A stretch of 64,000 nucleotides of DNA from an uncultured Bacteroidales bacterium (GCA_900542355.1 UQNE01000008.1:48521-112520), one strand, 5' to 3'; shown: positions 51,967 through 61,525, numbered from the stretch's first letter. Program-made: numbers and translations. The notes: generated by a model not told the origin, from the letters alone.

Positions 51967-54123
51967 ATGGCTAAAGTTTATCAAGCAAACGAGATTAAGA
52001 ATGTTGCTATGTTAGGTGGCAGCGGCTCGGGTAAAACCACTCTTATGGAGGCGATGCTCTATGAGAGTGGAGTGATTAAGCGTCGTGGAACGATCGAGGC
52101 ACAATCGACGGTTTGCGACTATTTCCCCGTAGAAAAAGAGTACGGCTATTCGGTATTCTCTACGGTGTGCAACATCGAGTTCCAAGGTAAAAAACTAAAC
52201 ATTATCGACTGCGCCGGTTCGGATGATTTCTGCGGTGGTACGGTGGCAGCACTTCAGATGGTAGGTTCGGCACTCATCGTGCTAACCGCCAACAATGGTA
52301 TCGAAGTAGGTACCCAAAACAACTTCCGTCTGGTGGAAAAAGCCAAGAAACCATTGGCATTCGTTATCAATAAGTGCGACCACCCCGACGCTGACTTCGA
52401 CAATACTTTTGCACAACTCAAAGAGAACTTTGGTAATAAGTGCACCCTTATACAATACCCCGTTAATGCGGGCGCAGGCTTCAATGCCGTGATCGATGTG
52501 CTCAAAGGCAAGATGCTTGTTTGGGGACCCGATGGCGGCGCACCCGAAGAGAAAGAGATTCCCACCGAACACCAAGAGCGCGTGGCTGAGATGCGTCAGC
52601 AACTCCAAGAGCAAGCCGCTGAGGCCGATGAAACGCTGCTCGATAAGTTCCTATCCGAAGGTCTGACCGACGAGGAGATTATGCACGGTCTGTGCTCTGT
52701 CTATGCCGATGGCTCGATGTACCCCGTCATCTGCACCAGCGGTCTGAAAGATATGGGTATCCGTCGCTTGATGGATTTCCTCTTGGCTATGGCACCTGCG
52801 CCTGCCAACTTCAAATACCCCACTCTCGATGGAGAAGGTATCAGTCCCGACCCCACCAAACCGACCAGTCTGTATGTGTTCAAGACTTCGGTCGAACCGC
52901 ATATCGGTGAGGTCAACTATTTCCGCGTGATGCAAGGTACGGTCAAAGCCGGAGATGACTTGCAGAACATGGATCGTGGCACCAAAGAGCGTATCTCGCA
53001 ACTCTATATGGTGGCTGGTTCCAACCGTATCCCCGTCGATGAGGTCTCGGCTGGCGACATCGCGGCTACGGTCAAACTCAAAGATACCCGCACAGGCAAC
53101 ACGCTCAATGCCAAAGATTGCGACCTCCACTATGCTAAGATCGAGTATCCACAGCCGCGCTTCCGCCGTGCTATCCGTTCTGTCAACGAGGCGGACAACG
53201 AGAAACTGGCGGCTTTGCTCACTCGTATGCGCGAGGAAGACCCTACATGGGTGGTTGAGCAATCCAAAGAACTCAAACAGATGATAGTGTCCGGACAAGG
53301 AGAGTTCCACTTGCGTACGCTCAAATGGCGTTTGGAGAACAACGAGAAGATGCAAGTCGTGTTCGAAGAACCGAAGATTCCGTACCGTGAGACCATCACC
53401 AAGGCTGCGCGTGCTGACTATCGCCATAAGAAACAGTCGGGCGGATCCGGGCAGTTCGGTGAGGTACATCTTATTGTCGAACCGTATGAAGAGGGCGTTC
53501 CGGTAAAAGAAGTGTATAAGTTCGGCAACCAAGAGTATCGTATCACGGTCAAAGATACGCAAGAGATACCATTGGAGTGGGGTGGTAAACTTGTGCTGGT
53601 CAACTCCATCGTTGGTGGTGCTATCGAAGCACGCTTCATCCCTGCTATCCTCAAGGGAATCATGGATCGTATGGAGCAAGGCCCGCTCACAGGTTCGTAT
53701 GCCCGCGATGTACGCGTTATCGTTTACGATGGTAAGATGCACCCCGTTGATTCCAACGAGATTTCCTTCCGCTTGGCCGGGCGTAATGCGTTCGCAGAGG
53801 CGTTCCGCAATGCCAACCCAAAAGTACTGGAGCCTATCTATGAGGTAGAAGTCCTCGTGCCGAACGACTTGGTCGGCGATGTGATGTCCGACATCACAGG
53901 TCGTCGCGGTATGGTACTCGGTATGGAAACCGAAAAGACTTTCACTTGCCTGCACGCCGAAGTGCCTCTCAAAGAACTGACCTCCTATTCTACCACCCTC
54001 AGTTCGCTTACGGGCGGTCGCGCTACTTTCACTATGAAGTTCAAGGATTACGAACTCGTGCCGGCGGATGTGCAAGACAAACTCCTCAAAGAGTACGCCG
54101 AAACCCAGAAAGACGAAGAGTAA
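51967..54123 (+). CDS. fusA2: Elongation factor G paralogue EF-G2, altered GTPase site
   Basis: A 718-residue EF-G-like protein with all five domains. The G domain is unusual: the P-loop is GGSGSGKTT (17-25) and not G-H-x-D-A/H-GKTT; switch II is DCAGSDDF (81-88), with Ser85 where EF-G has the catalytic His of DTPGHVDF; switch I lacks the RGITI motif. G4 is NKCD (135-138). Domain IV has SGGSGQFGEV and domain V GRRG...ETEKTF. The same set of changes marks the Bacteroides EF-G2, reported to support translation without GTPase activity under carbon starvation. Start MAKVYQANEIKN is chosen over an upstream in-frame start. Confidence 0.92.
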   Translation: MAKVYQANEIKNVAMLGGSGSGKTTLMEAMLYESGVIKRRGTIEAQSTVCDYFPVEKEYGYSVFSTVCNIEFQGKKLNIIDCAGSDDFCGGTVAALQMVGSALIVLTANNGIEVGTQNNFRLVEKAKKPLAFVINKCDHPDADFDNTFAQLKENFGNKCTLIQYPVNAGAGFNAVIDVLKGKMLVWGPDGGAPEEKEIPTEHQERVAEMRQQLQEQAAEADETLLDKFLSEGLTDEEIMHGLCSVYADGSMYPVICTSGLKDMGIRRLMDFLLAMAPAPANFKYPTLDGEGISPDPTKPTSLYVFKTSVEPHIGEVNYFRVMQGTVKAGDDLQNMDRGTKERISQLYMVAGSNRIPVDEVSAGDIAATVKLKDTRTGNTLNAKDCDLHYAKIEYPQPRFRRAIRSVNEADNEKLAALLTRMREEDPTWVVEQSKELKQMIVSGQGEFHLRTLKWRLENNEKMQVVFEEPKIPYRETITKAARADYRHKKQSGGSGQFGEVHLIVEPYEEGVPVKEVYKFGNQEYRITVKDTQEIPLEWGGKLVLVNSIVGGAIEARFIPAILKGIMDRMEQGPLTGSYARDVRVIVYDGKMHPVDSNEISFRLAGRNAFAEAFRNANPKVLEPIYEVEVLVPNDLVGDVMSDITGRRGMVLGMETEKTFTCLHAEVPLKELTSYSTTLSSLTGGRATFTMKFKDYELVPADVQDKLLKEYAETQKDEE

Positions 54124-54194
54124 ACGGATAGACGAAGAATAAAATCGTATATACCTTTGTCGCTTTCCTTTTCTAAAGTTAGTTGACTATCACC

Positions 54195-54230
54195 AAAGCG
54201 ACCGCCCGAAATACCGAGCGGTCGCTTTGT
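54195..54230 (+). terminator. Terminator of fusA2
   Basis: Perfect 11-bp arms AAAGCGACCGC and GCGGTCGCTTT around a 12-base loop; short T tail. Confidence 0.8.
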
Positions 54231-54309
54231 CTTTGATGATTACTAAATGTCCTATCTGCGTTTGTCCTGTGTTTCTATGTGAAAGTCCTATCGATATTAG
54301 TACCATGAT

Positions 54310-54390
54310 TTTCCATTTCGTGCACTGCAAGCACTCAAAAAATATCTATTTTGTGTACTGCGAGCATATAAAAACTTTCCATTTTGTGCA
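54310..54390. repeat. Three TTTTGTGYACTG repeats
   Basis: Units like CCATTTCGTGCACTGCAAGC, CTATTTTGTGTACTGCGAGC and CCATTTTGTGCACTGAC at about 35-bp spacing. Confidence 0.7.
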
Positions 54391-54416
54391 CTGACTACCA
54401 AAATCGGGGCAACCAT

Positions 54417-54735
54417 ATCAAATCCGAAATGCTTTATTCAATGGATAACTTCTCTACATTCTTACCATTCCTATTGCACCGATAATGCACAATCTCTACA
54501 TTCTCTGCATTCGGGACAAAGGAAATAGTTTTAACGAACTACATGGCTGTTAAGGAGAACTCACAATGCAAACACCAATTTAGTTTTTGGAAATGAACAG
54601 TCCCGGTAGTAGATGTTTTTGTACAATTCTTGAACGCATTCTTGAATGTTTTTGTGTAGAAAAATGTATGGAAGCAATATGCATAATTACATGCCTATTT
54701 ACATGATAATTATATGTTGAAAAAACAATGTTAGT
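54417..54735. repeat. ~300-bp intergenic element, copy A
   Basis: Runs from about ATCAAATCCGAAATGC to the ATTACATG module. Copy B (57325-57645) matches it along the whole length with a minority of changes. No frame is conserved between copies, and no transposase or terminal inverted repeat is seen. Confidence 0.9.
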
Positions 54736-54850
54736 TATATGTTTAATCGTCAATTAACCGCAACGGAGAATTTTTATATGGTCTTTAATGGAGCAAAATC
54801 AGAGCAATTAACGGTCGATTAACGGCCATTAACGAACAATGGTGGAATGC
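54736..54850. repeat. CAATTAACGG modules
   Basis: CGTCAATTAACCGCAACGGAG, TTTAATGGAGCAAAATCAG and AACGGCCATTAACGAACAATG-type modules; no gene. Confidence 0.55.
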
Positions 54851-54863
54851 GTACAAAAATCTC

Positions 54864-56165
54864 TTATTCCGTGAAAGTACCAATGCGGCGAACCCGATCC
54901 TCAAAACCCTCGCGGTCGTCTAAGGCATGGTTCTTCACTCTCGCGCGATAGTTGTAGATTGTGTTGGTGCTGTAGCATAGCAGTTCGGCGATCCGCGTAC
55001 TGGAGTCGATACCGAGGCGAATCAGCGCAAAAATACGCAACTCGGTGTTCAGTGCCCCCTCTTTCTCCGGATAAATACGCTCTTCGGGGCGTAGCAAAGC
55101 ATTAAATTCCTCTACAAAATCGGGGTATATCGATAGGAAAGAGGTGTCGAAACGCTGATAGAAAGCGGGCATCTCGGCCTCCATAAACTGTGCCGATGTC
55201 TGTCCCGTGGCTTTCGGTGCCATTTTCGCCATACGCCGCAGGTTGTCTGCGCACGCTACCAGGTAGAGCGAGATATACCGTTCTTTGATGTTATTAGCCT
55301 CGTGCAACGAATTGTTCACCGCTTTCATCTTATGGTTTAGACTATGCAGGCGACGGTTCTGTCGCACCACCACCATCGCTAATACAAACACCGAGAGCAA
55401 TCCTATCAGCAAGATTATCAGGAAGATATGCAGCCGTTGTGAGGCTTGTTGTTGCTGTTGTTCGTAAGCACGATTGATGATTTGCGATACTTGGTTAATC
55501 TGCATAAACCGCATTCGTGCATCGAAGATAGCGGCGTTGTTCAGCGAGTATTGTATATACCTATAGGCGCGTTCTATGTCTCCTTCGCCGTTGTTGTACA
55601 CTATCTCCGCCAGCATCCAACTCGATGCGTTATCCGTTACTCCGCTGCGTACATCGGCTATCGCAGAGCGTATCAACCATTCCTCCTGCTCTTCGTTCTC
55701 CCCCGCATAGCGAGCCGCATCCGAGCGGCGATAAGCGTAGATGGCGTATTCATGTGTGTCTAATGGTGGCACCCCATCGGTGTAGTGCAGTTCATATACC
55801 GACTCGCCCCCGTACATCCGCGTGCGGCAGTTCTCTAGCCCCACCTCTATGTGGTGCGGTATCTCGCCCGGGCAGAGTACTTGTGCTAGTTGGTAGTAGC
55901 GAAGCGCAGAATCGCATAGGTAGGGCGCATAGAGTTCGGCTATCGAGTAGGCTGTCTCTGTGGTCGGATGTTCGTAGTAGGTCGCCTTCAAACCGTCTAT
56001 CTGTTCCACTCGTTGCGCTAAGTACTGCTCGCTGTGCGTCAGTTCCTTATCTAACACACGCAGCAACGAATCGACTACCGACCGCTGCCCCGCTTCGGCC
56101 AACCCGCTGCCCAAGCAGCACAAGGCTATCGCCAAACATACATATCGCAATGGAGAATGTTTCAT
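54864..56165 (-). CDS. DUF6377 membrane regulator with C-terminal HTH
   Basis: A 433-residue protein. A signal peptide (to about residue 25) precedes a helical TPR-like extracytoplasmic domain, a membrane helix (about 243-265), a coiled-coil segment, and a C-terminal LuxR-like helix-turn-helix (IAELLCYSTNTIYNYRARVK). This layout fits the DUF6377 family of Bacteroidetes, thought to be transmembrane regulators. The target is unknown. It is flanked by copies A and B of the 300-bp repeat together with nadC. Confidence 0.85.
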   Translation of the reverse strand: MKHSPLRYVCLAIALCCLGSGLAEAGQRSVVDSLLRVLDKELTHSEQYLAQRVEQIDGLKATYYEHPTTETAYSIAELYAPYLCDSALRYYQLAQVLCPGEIPHHIEVGLENCRTRMYGGESVYELHYTDGVPPLDTHEYAIYAYRRSDAARYAGENEEQEEWLIRSAIADVRSGVTDNASSWMLAEIVYNNGEGDIERAYRYIQYSLNNAAIFDARMRFMQINQVSQIINRAYEQQQQQASQRLHIFLIILLIGLLSVFVLAMVVVRQNRRLHSLNHKMKAVNNSLHEANNIKERYISLYLVACADNLRRMAKMAPKATGQTSAQFMEAEMPAFYQRFDTSFLSIYPDFVEEFNALLRPEERIYPEKEGALNTELRIFALIRLGIDSSTRIAELLCYSTNTIYNYRARVKNHALDDREGFEDRVRRIGTFTE

Positions 56166-56202
56166 TGTTATTTAGGTTAAGTTAATCTTTATATCACATC
56201 TC

Positions 56203-56239
56203 AAAAAAGACTGCCTACTTGCTTTCGACAGTCTTTTTT
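56203..56239. terminator. Terminator between nadC and the DUF6377 gene
   Basis: AAAAAAGACTG and CAGTCTTTTTT perfect arms around 15 bases; on the minus strand it ends nadC transcription. Confidence 0.85.
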
Positions 56240-56299
56240 GTATGTGTTCGCCACAATCCATATAGCGGCTTCTATTCTGAAGAATATCGTGTGCTATCG

Positions 56300-57169
56300 T
56301 TATTTCACCGCCTTGAAACTCATGTCAAGGCTCTTCACCGAGTGGGTCAATGCCCCGACGCTCACAAAATCAACGCCACACAATGCATAATCGCGTATTG
56401 TCTCAAGCGTGATTCCGCCCGACGACTCAATCTCGATGTGCTTACCGCCGTTCTCTTTCTCCCGGTGCCGTATCAGTTCTACGGCTTTGCGCGTACGCTC
56501 CGGCGTGAAGTTATCGAGCATGATACGGTCGGGAATTCCTGTGGCTAATGCCTCGCGAATCTCCTCCTCGTTGCGCGTCTCTATCTCGATACGCAGGTGT
56601 TTGCCTTTCTCCTTGCAGTAGTCGCGGGCGCGGGTCAGCGCAGCAGTGATTCCCCCCGCAAAATCCACATGGTTGTCCTTGAGCAAGATCATATCAAACA
56701 ACCCGATTCGGTGGTTCATTCCGCCGCCTATCTTTACGGCCTCTTTCTCAAGGTAGCGCAAACCGGGTGTCGTTTTGCGGGTGTCTAATACGTGGCACCC
56801 CGTGTCCTCTATCAGACTTTGATATTTATGCGTCGTGGTTGCAATGCCCGACATGCGTTGCATCACATTGAGCATCGTACGCTCTATCTGCAGCAAACTC
56901 AGTTCTTTACCATATACCTTAAAGGCTATGTCCCCCGGCTTCACCAACGCACCGTCCGACAAAAATTGCTCCATTCTGCACTCGGGGTCAAAGTAGTTGA
57001 TGATTTCTTTGGCTACTTCTACGCCCGCCAATACACCGGTATCTTTGATAATCAGTTGCTGGCAACCCATCTGCGTGGGTGGAATGCAACTCAGCGAGGT
57101 ATGGTCGCCGTCGCGAATATCTTCTTCAAACCAAATCGCAATCAGTTTGCGCAGTTCTTCTTTTTCCAT
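56300..57169 (-). CDS. nadC: Nicotinate-nucleotide pyrophosphorylase (quinolinate phosphoribosyltransferase)
   Basis: A 289-residue type II PRTase that makes NaMN from quinolinate and PRPP. LNVMQRMSGIATTTHKY, DTRKTTPGLRYLEKEAVKIGGG-like segment (DTRKTTPG, EKEAVKIGG), NHRIGLFDMILLKDNH and ESSGGI are all present. A consensus minus-strand promoter is at 57294-57264. No nadA or nadB is adjacent. Confidence 0.95.
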   Translation of the reverse strand: MEKEELRKLIAIWFEEDIRDGDHTSLSCIPPTQMGCQQLIIKDTGVLAGVEVAKEIINYFDPECRMEQFLSDGALVKPGDIAFKVYGKELSLLQIERTMLNVMQRMSGIATTTHKYQSLIEDTGCHVLDTRKTTPGLRYLEKEAVKIGGGMNHRIGLFDMILLKDNHVDFAGGITAALTRARDYCKEKGKHLRIEIETRNEEEIREALATGIPDRIMLDNFTPERTRKAVELIRHREKENGGKHIEIESSGGITLETIRDYALCGVDFVSVGALTHSVKSLDMSFKAVK

Positions 57170-57263
57170 AAATCTATGCTTTTATGAGGTCTCTAAATAA
57201 TTTAGTTAATCCTTTTAAGGCCGTGTTTTAACGAACGGACTGTTCTAACACCATTCTCGGCTG

Positions 57264-57294
57264 CAAAGTTACCACTTTTTTTGCATATACACAA
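57264..57294 (-). promoter_or_regulatory. Promoter of nadC
   Basis: On the minus strand TTG (57294-57292), 20 bases, TAACTTTG (57271-57264). Confidence 0.8.
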
Positions 57295-57324
57295 ATCCCA
57301 CTCTGCCAATGCATAGCCATCGCA

Positions 57325-57645
57325 TCAAATCTGGAATGCTTTATTCAATGCATAACTTCTCAACATTCTAACCATTCCTATTGCACCAATAATGCAATCT
57401 CTACATTCTCTGCATTCGGGACAAAGGAAATAGTTTTAATGAATCATGGCTTGCATGGAGAACAACGAGGCTGTTAAGGAGAACTCAAAATGCAAACACT
57501 AATTAGTTTTTGGACATTAACAGCCCTGGTAGTAGATGTTTTTGTATAATTCTTGAACGCATTCTTGAATGTTTTTGTGTAGAAAAATGTATGGAAGCAA
57601 TATGCATAATTACATGTCCAATTACATGGCAATTATATGTTTCTC
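57325..57645. repeat. ~300-bp intergenic element, copy B
   Basis: Direct-orientation copy of 54417-54735: shared landmarks are TGCTTTATTCAAT, TTCGGGACAAAGGAAATAG, GCTGTTAAGGAGAACTCA, TTCTTGAACGCATTCTTGAA and GTATGGAAGCAATATGCATA. Confidence 0.92.
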
Positions 57646-57659
57646 TTGTCCCGTTCTGC

Positions 57660-57682
57660 CCCCCCCCCTTTTTTTGGGGGGT
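57660..57682. repeat. Homopolymer run C-T-G
   Basis: A C10, T7 and G6 stretch in a row at 57658-57681; it may be a length-variable or hard-to-sequence site. Confidence 0.7.
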
Positions 57683-57739
57683 GCAGGTGCTTGGGGAGGT
57701 CAATGGCTCTTGATATAGCATGCATTGAGAACCCATACA

Positions 57740-57905
57740 ACATAAACACTAATTAGTTTTGGGAAATTAACAGCCCCGGTAGTATGTTTTTGTATAATTC
57801 TTGAACACATTATTTATTGAATGTTTTTGTGTAGAAAAATGTATGGAAGCAATATGCATAATTACATGTCTAATTACATGGCAATCATATGTTTCTCTTG
57901 TCCCA
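57740..57905. repeat. ~300-bp intergenic element, copy C (3' half)
   Basis: Second half of the element again, from AAACACTAATTAGTTTT to ACATGTCTAATTACATGGCA, followed by TTTCTCTTGTCCC as after copy B. Confidence 0.88.
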
Positions 57906-58097
57906 CTGTGCAACACCCCCTCTTACGGAGGGGCTTGGGGAGGTCTTAATCGTCAATTAACCGCTAACGGCGACCCTATGTCCCTACTGTGCAACATTCC
58001 CGCCCTTGGAGAAATAGGAGAGGTCTTTAACTTTCATGGAGCCTCGTTTCACTAAAAAATGATGTTTTTGTAAAATTATTGCGCAAGATTTCTATGT
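57906..58097. other. Non-coding stretch
   Basis: Contains GTCAATTAACCGC and CTAACGGCGACC modules and then AT-rich sequence leading to a promoter. No gene. Confidence 0.5.
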
Positions 58098-58112
58098 TTG
58101 GTATTTTTTTTG

Positions 58113-58120
58113 TAACTTTG
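58113..58120 (+). promoter_or_regulatory. Promoter -7 box of the outer membrane gene operon
   Basis: TAACTTTG, 9 bases before the ATG at 58129; -33 TTG is not at 20 bases, so spacing is imperfect. Confidence 0.6.
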
Positions 58121-58128
58121 CAGGCTGA

Positions 58129-59364
58129 ATGGCTATGCAGACAAAATTCCTACACATATTATCGCTTTGTATAGTGCTTTGGGTAGCACCCGCTCTATCG
58201 GCGCAAAACGGCACATCGTCGCCCTTCTCGCGCTATGCCTATGGTGAACTGAACGACAATGTACCTAATACCTATCGCGCTATGGGCGGGGTAGGTATCG
58301 GTATGCGAAACAACAAGGTGATCAATAGTGCTCAACCTGCCTCCTACACGGCGTGCGACAGTCTTACTTTTATGTTCGACTTGTCGGCTAGTGTGATGTG
58401 GTCGCGCTATTCAGACGCTTCGGGAATGCGCAACAAAGCCAATGGTAACCTCGATTATCTTACCCTTCAGTTCCCCCTTTGGCGCAGATATATCGCGTTC
58501 TCAGCGGGCGTATTGCCCTATTCGGCTGTCGGATACGATGTCGTGATGTCCGATTCTATCGGTTCGGGCTACCATTTCAACAAGTCTTATGTCGGTACGG
58601 GCGGCATCAGTGAGGTCTATGGCGGACTGAGTTTTAATATCTGCGACTGGTTTGCTCTCGGTGCGAATGTCTATTATATGTTTGGCAAGGTGGATAATAC
58701 CCGTTCGCTTACTTTTACCGAATCGGGGCTCTCGAGCACCACGCAGAAAGCCGTTTTCTCGGTGAGCAGTGTCCGTTTCCGCTATGGAGCGCAGTTCTTC
58801 CATACTTTCGGCGACCATTCATTCGCCTTAGGCGGTATCTTCGAGGCAAAACAACGCCTTCGAAGCACCTACACGGCGTATGAGACCACTCTGCTCGATA
58901 CCGTTTCGTCCCGCAACGATGGCTACGAAGTACCAATGGTCTATGGCGCAGGATTGAGTTACTCGTGGGCAGGGCGGCTTACTTTGGCTTTCGACTACCA
59001 ACGCCAGTGTATGGCGAGCGCACTCTACCAAGGGCAGACCGGTACACTGCGCGACCGAGACCGATATAGTGTAGGCTTCGAGTATCGCCACGACCCAGCC
59101 GGCAGACGCTATGTAGATCGTATCGAATGGCGTTGCGGACTCAATGTGGCTACACCTTATATATATACATCGGGGCCACAAGCGTTAGATTATACCGCAA
59201 GCATCGGTATCGGTCTCCCGCTCCGCACTTCCGCCACGGTCTTCAATGCCACGCTTGAGTATGGGCACAAAGGTGGACAAGCAGTGGGGCTGACCGAGAA
59301 CTCGCTACGACTAATCCTCAATGCGTCTATCTCGGAGAACTGGTTCTTCAAGCGCAAACTCTAA
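58129..59364 (+). CDS. Outer membrane beta-barrel protein
   Basis: A 411-residue protein with a signal peptide ending about LSAQ and then SSPFSRYAYGELNDN, AMGGVGIGMRN and many alternating beta strands, ending NASISENWFFKRKL. These traits match a Bacteroidales family of barrel proteins distantly like FadL/PorV. Function unknown. It is first in an apparent operon with a TPR protein and lptC, which suggests a link to envelope biogenesis. The second Met (MQTKFLH) may be the start. Confidence 0.82.
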   Translation: MAMQTKFLHILSLCIVLWVAPALSAQNGTSSPFSRYAYGELNDNVPNTYRAMGGVGIGMRNNKVINSAQPASYTACDSLTFMFDLSASVMWSRYSDASGMRNKANGNLDYLTLQFPLWRRYIAFSAGVLPYSAVGYDVVMSDSIGSGYHFNKSYVGTGGISEVYGGLSFNICDWFALGANVYYMFGKVDNTRSLTFTESGLSSTTQKAVFSVSSVRFRYGAQFFHTFGDHSFALGGIFEAKQRLRSTYTAYETTLLDTVSSRNDGYEVPMVYGAGLSYSWAGRLTLAFDYQRQCMASALYQGQTGTLRDRDRYSVGFEYRHDPAGRRYVDRIEWRCGLNVATPYIYTSGPQALDYTASIGIGLPLRTSATVFNATLEYGHKGGQAVGLTENSLRLILNASISENWFFKRKL

Positions 59365-59417
59365 ATCTGAAAACGACAACCTAATAAATAAACACAACTA
59401 ATTCTATATTTGTAGAT

Positions 59418-60833
59418 ATGAAAGTTAATTCATTGTTTATCATGGCTTTATGTGCGGCAGTGCCGGCATTGGCATGCGCCAAAAAGCCAAAGAATGTGGA
59501 GGCAGCACCCGCACCGGCGGCGCAGACTGCTGCTCAGGAGGAGGAACCTACCATAACTGAAGACTGCATCGTGAATGTATCCCTATTCAATGAGAGCGTC
59601 AAAAACAAACAGTTTGCCGATGCGTATGGTCCTTGGTGGGAGGTTTACAACACCTGCCCCAATGCCAACAAGGCAATCTACACGCAAGGTAGCAAGATCA
59701 TCGATTGGAAATATGCCAATACTACAGACCCCGCTGAGAAAGAGCGTCTGCGTCAACTCATCCTCGAGATGCACGACAAGCGCATCAAATATTTCGGCGA
59801 TGATCCCAAGTATCCTACCGCATATATTCTCGGTCAAAAAGCACTCGACTACTGCCAGTACTTCCCCGAAGACGAACTCAAAGAACAGGCTTACCAATGG
59901 TTCAAACAGTCGGTTGAGGGTATGGGTGTAAAGAGCCAAATGCAGGTGTTGGCAAAGTTCGTAGATGTGTCCTATGCCATCTTCAAGTCCAACCCCAATC
60001 TCTATGGCGGACAGTTTATCTCCGACTATGAGTTGGCAAGCGAACTGTTGGCTCAGCAGGCTGCTGACCCAAGCAACAAGAACGCCAAGTATGCCGCACA
60101 ACAAAAAGATTATGTGGACAATATCTTCGCTGTTTCGGGTGCTGCCGACTGCTCCAAGTTGGATGAGATTTATGCCAAAGTGGTAGCCGACAATGCCGAC
60201 AACCTCGATATGCTCACCAAGGTGGCTGCGCTCTACAAACGAGTTAAATGCACCGAGTCCGACATCTATTTCGCTGCTTGCGAGAATGCGCACCGCCTCC
60301 AGCCTACCGAAGAATCGGCTGCCGGATGTGCCCGTATGTCGGTTAAGAAAGGCGACTTCCGTACGGCTATCAACTACTACGAGGAGGCTATCTCCCGCGC
60401 ACAAGCGATAGACCCGCAAGATGAGGACATTGCTGATTATCAGTACAATATCGCGCTCATCTACTACTCTGATTTGAAGAACTATCCCCAAGCGCGTGCC
60501 TATGCGCGCCAGTCGCTGGCTAGCAAAGAGGATCAAGGCCGTTGCTATATCCTTATCGGTCTCTGCTATGCAGGCTCACAGCCGTACTCCACGGCCGACT
60601 ACCCCGCAGCCAAAGCGGCTATCCTCAACAAGACCGTCTTCTGGGCTGCTGTAGATAAGTTCGTTCAAGCAAAGCGTGTCGATCCTTCGTGCGCTGCCGA
60701 TGCCGACAAACTCATCGCCGCTTACAGCAAGTATTATCCTACCAAAGAGGAGAAATTCGACTTGCCGAACGAGTTGGGCGGAAGCACCTTCTATGTCGGC
60801 GGATGGATAGGTGAAACTACTGTTTGCCGCTAA
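59418..60833 (+). CDS. TPR-containing exported protein
   Basis: A 471-residue protein with an exported N-terminus (signal to about ALACA, Cys20 possibly acylated), an Ala/Pro-rich linker, and helical repeats including clear TPR units near 310-380 (GDFRTAINYYEEAISRAQ, ADYQYNIALIYYSDLKNYPQA). It ends with a conserved GGSTFYVGGWIGETTVCR. It overlaps lptC by one base (TAATG), so the two are translationally coupled. Likely an envelope scaffold; exact role unknown. Confidence 0.85.
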   Translation: MKVNSLFIMALCAAVPALACAKKPKNVEAAPAPAAQTAAQEEEPTITEDCIVNVSLFNESVKNKQFADAYGPWWEVYNTCPNANKAIYTQGSKIIDWKYANTTDPAEKERLRQLILEMHDKRIKYFGDDPKYPTAYILGQKALDYCQYFPEDELKEQAYQWFKQSVEGMGVKSQMQVLAKFVDVSYAIFKSNPNLYGGQFISDYELASELLAQQAADPSNKNAKYAAQQKDYVDNIFAVSGAADCSKLDEIYAKVVADNADNLDMLTKVAALYKRVKCTESDIYFAACENAHRLQPTEESAAGCARMSVKKGDFRTAINYYEEAISRAQAIDPQDEDIADYQYNIALIYYSDLKNYPQARAYARQSLASKEDQGRCYILIGLCYAGSQPYSTADYPAAKAAILNKTVFWAAVDKFVQAKRVDPSCAADADKLIAAYSKYYPTKEEKFDLPNELGGSTFYVGGWIGETTVCR

Positions 60834-61426
60834 TGCGCAACCTGCAAACCACAAGGCACAACATACAATGTGTTGCTCACAACGCATTGTGTGTTGTGCT
60901 TTCTTTTTTCCTGTTCTTTGCCGTTTCGTGTCGCCGAAACGAGGTGCGTATCGAGCATGAAGCACTCAATGCCGATCGAGCCGGACTGCCTATACTCGAT
61001 GCCAACGATGTCTCTACGCTCATCTCCGATTCCGGCATCACACGCTATCGTATCAATGCCGACCGTTGGCAGATTTTCGATAAGGCTACACCGCCCTATT
61101 GGAACTTTGAACGAGGTATCTACATCGAGAAATTTGATGAGCAACTCAATGTCAATGCCTCTTTGCGCTCCGATTATGCCCAATACGACGAGGAATCGCA
61201 GATATGGCGACTCGAAGGCAATGTCTATGCGGTCAATCAAGAGGGCGAAGTTTTTGAAACGCCCCTGCTTTTTTGGAATCAGAAAACAGAGCGGGTCTAT
61301 TCCGATTCGGCTATCCGTATCACCCGCGAGTCTTCTATCATCGAAGGAGTGGGCTTTGAGTCCAATCAAGAGATGACCAAATATACCATCCGCAAACCCA
61401 CGGGCGTATTCCCCGTACGCGATTAG
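60833..61426 (+). CDS. lptC: LPS export protein LptC
   Basis: A 197-residue lipoprotein-like protein (lipobox VSC, Cys33) with the LptC beta-jellyroll: DSGITRYRINADRWQIFD, RGIYIEKFDEQLNV, EGNVYAVNQEGEVFETPLL-like strands and WNQKTERVYSDSAI. LptC takes LPS from the LptBFG complex and passes it to LptA. The N-terminal coding region contains a 20-bp hairpin (60856-60899). Its start overlaps the TPR gene stop. Other lpt genes are not in the window. Confidence 0.9.
   Translation: MRNLQTTRHNIQCVAHNALCVVLSFFLFFAVSCRRNEVRIEHEALNADRAGLPILDANDVSTLISDSGITRYRINADRWQIFDKATPPYWNFERGIYIEKFDEQLNVNASLRSDYAQYDEESQIWRLEGNVYAVNQEGEVFETPLLFWNQKTERVYSDSAIRITRESSIIEGVGFESNQEMTKYTIRKPTGVFPVRD
60856..60899 (+). repeat. 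20-bp hairpin inside the lptC signal-sequence codons
   Basis: Arms 60856-60875 (GCACAACATACAATGTGTTG) and 60880-60899 pair along all 20 positions, two of them G-U, with loop CTCA. Begins 23 bases after the lptC ATG. Confidence 0.92.
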
Positions 61427-61525
61427 CAAATTTAGCATTTAAAACCGACTGAGAATGAGTGTGTTATCTGCTCTATCAGTTGGTTCTTGTTACATACCAA
61501 CGATTATTTTTTTCTCCAAAACAAT

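Noticed and set aside
54600..54735. Possible small protein in the 300-bp element
   Set aside because: No open frame is kept between copies A, B and C.
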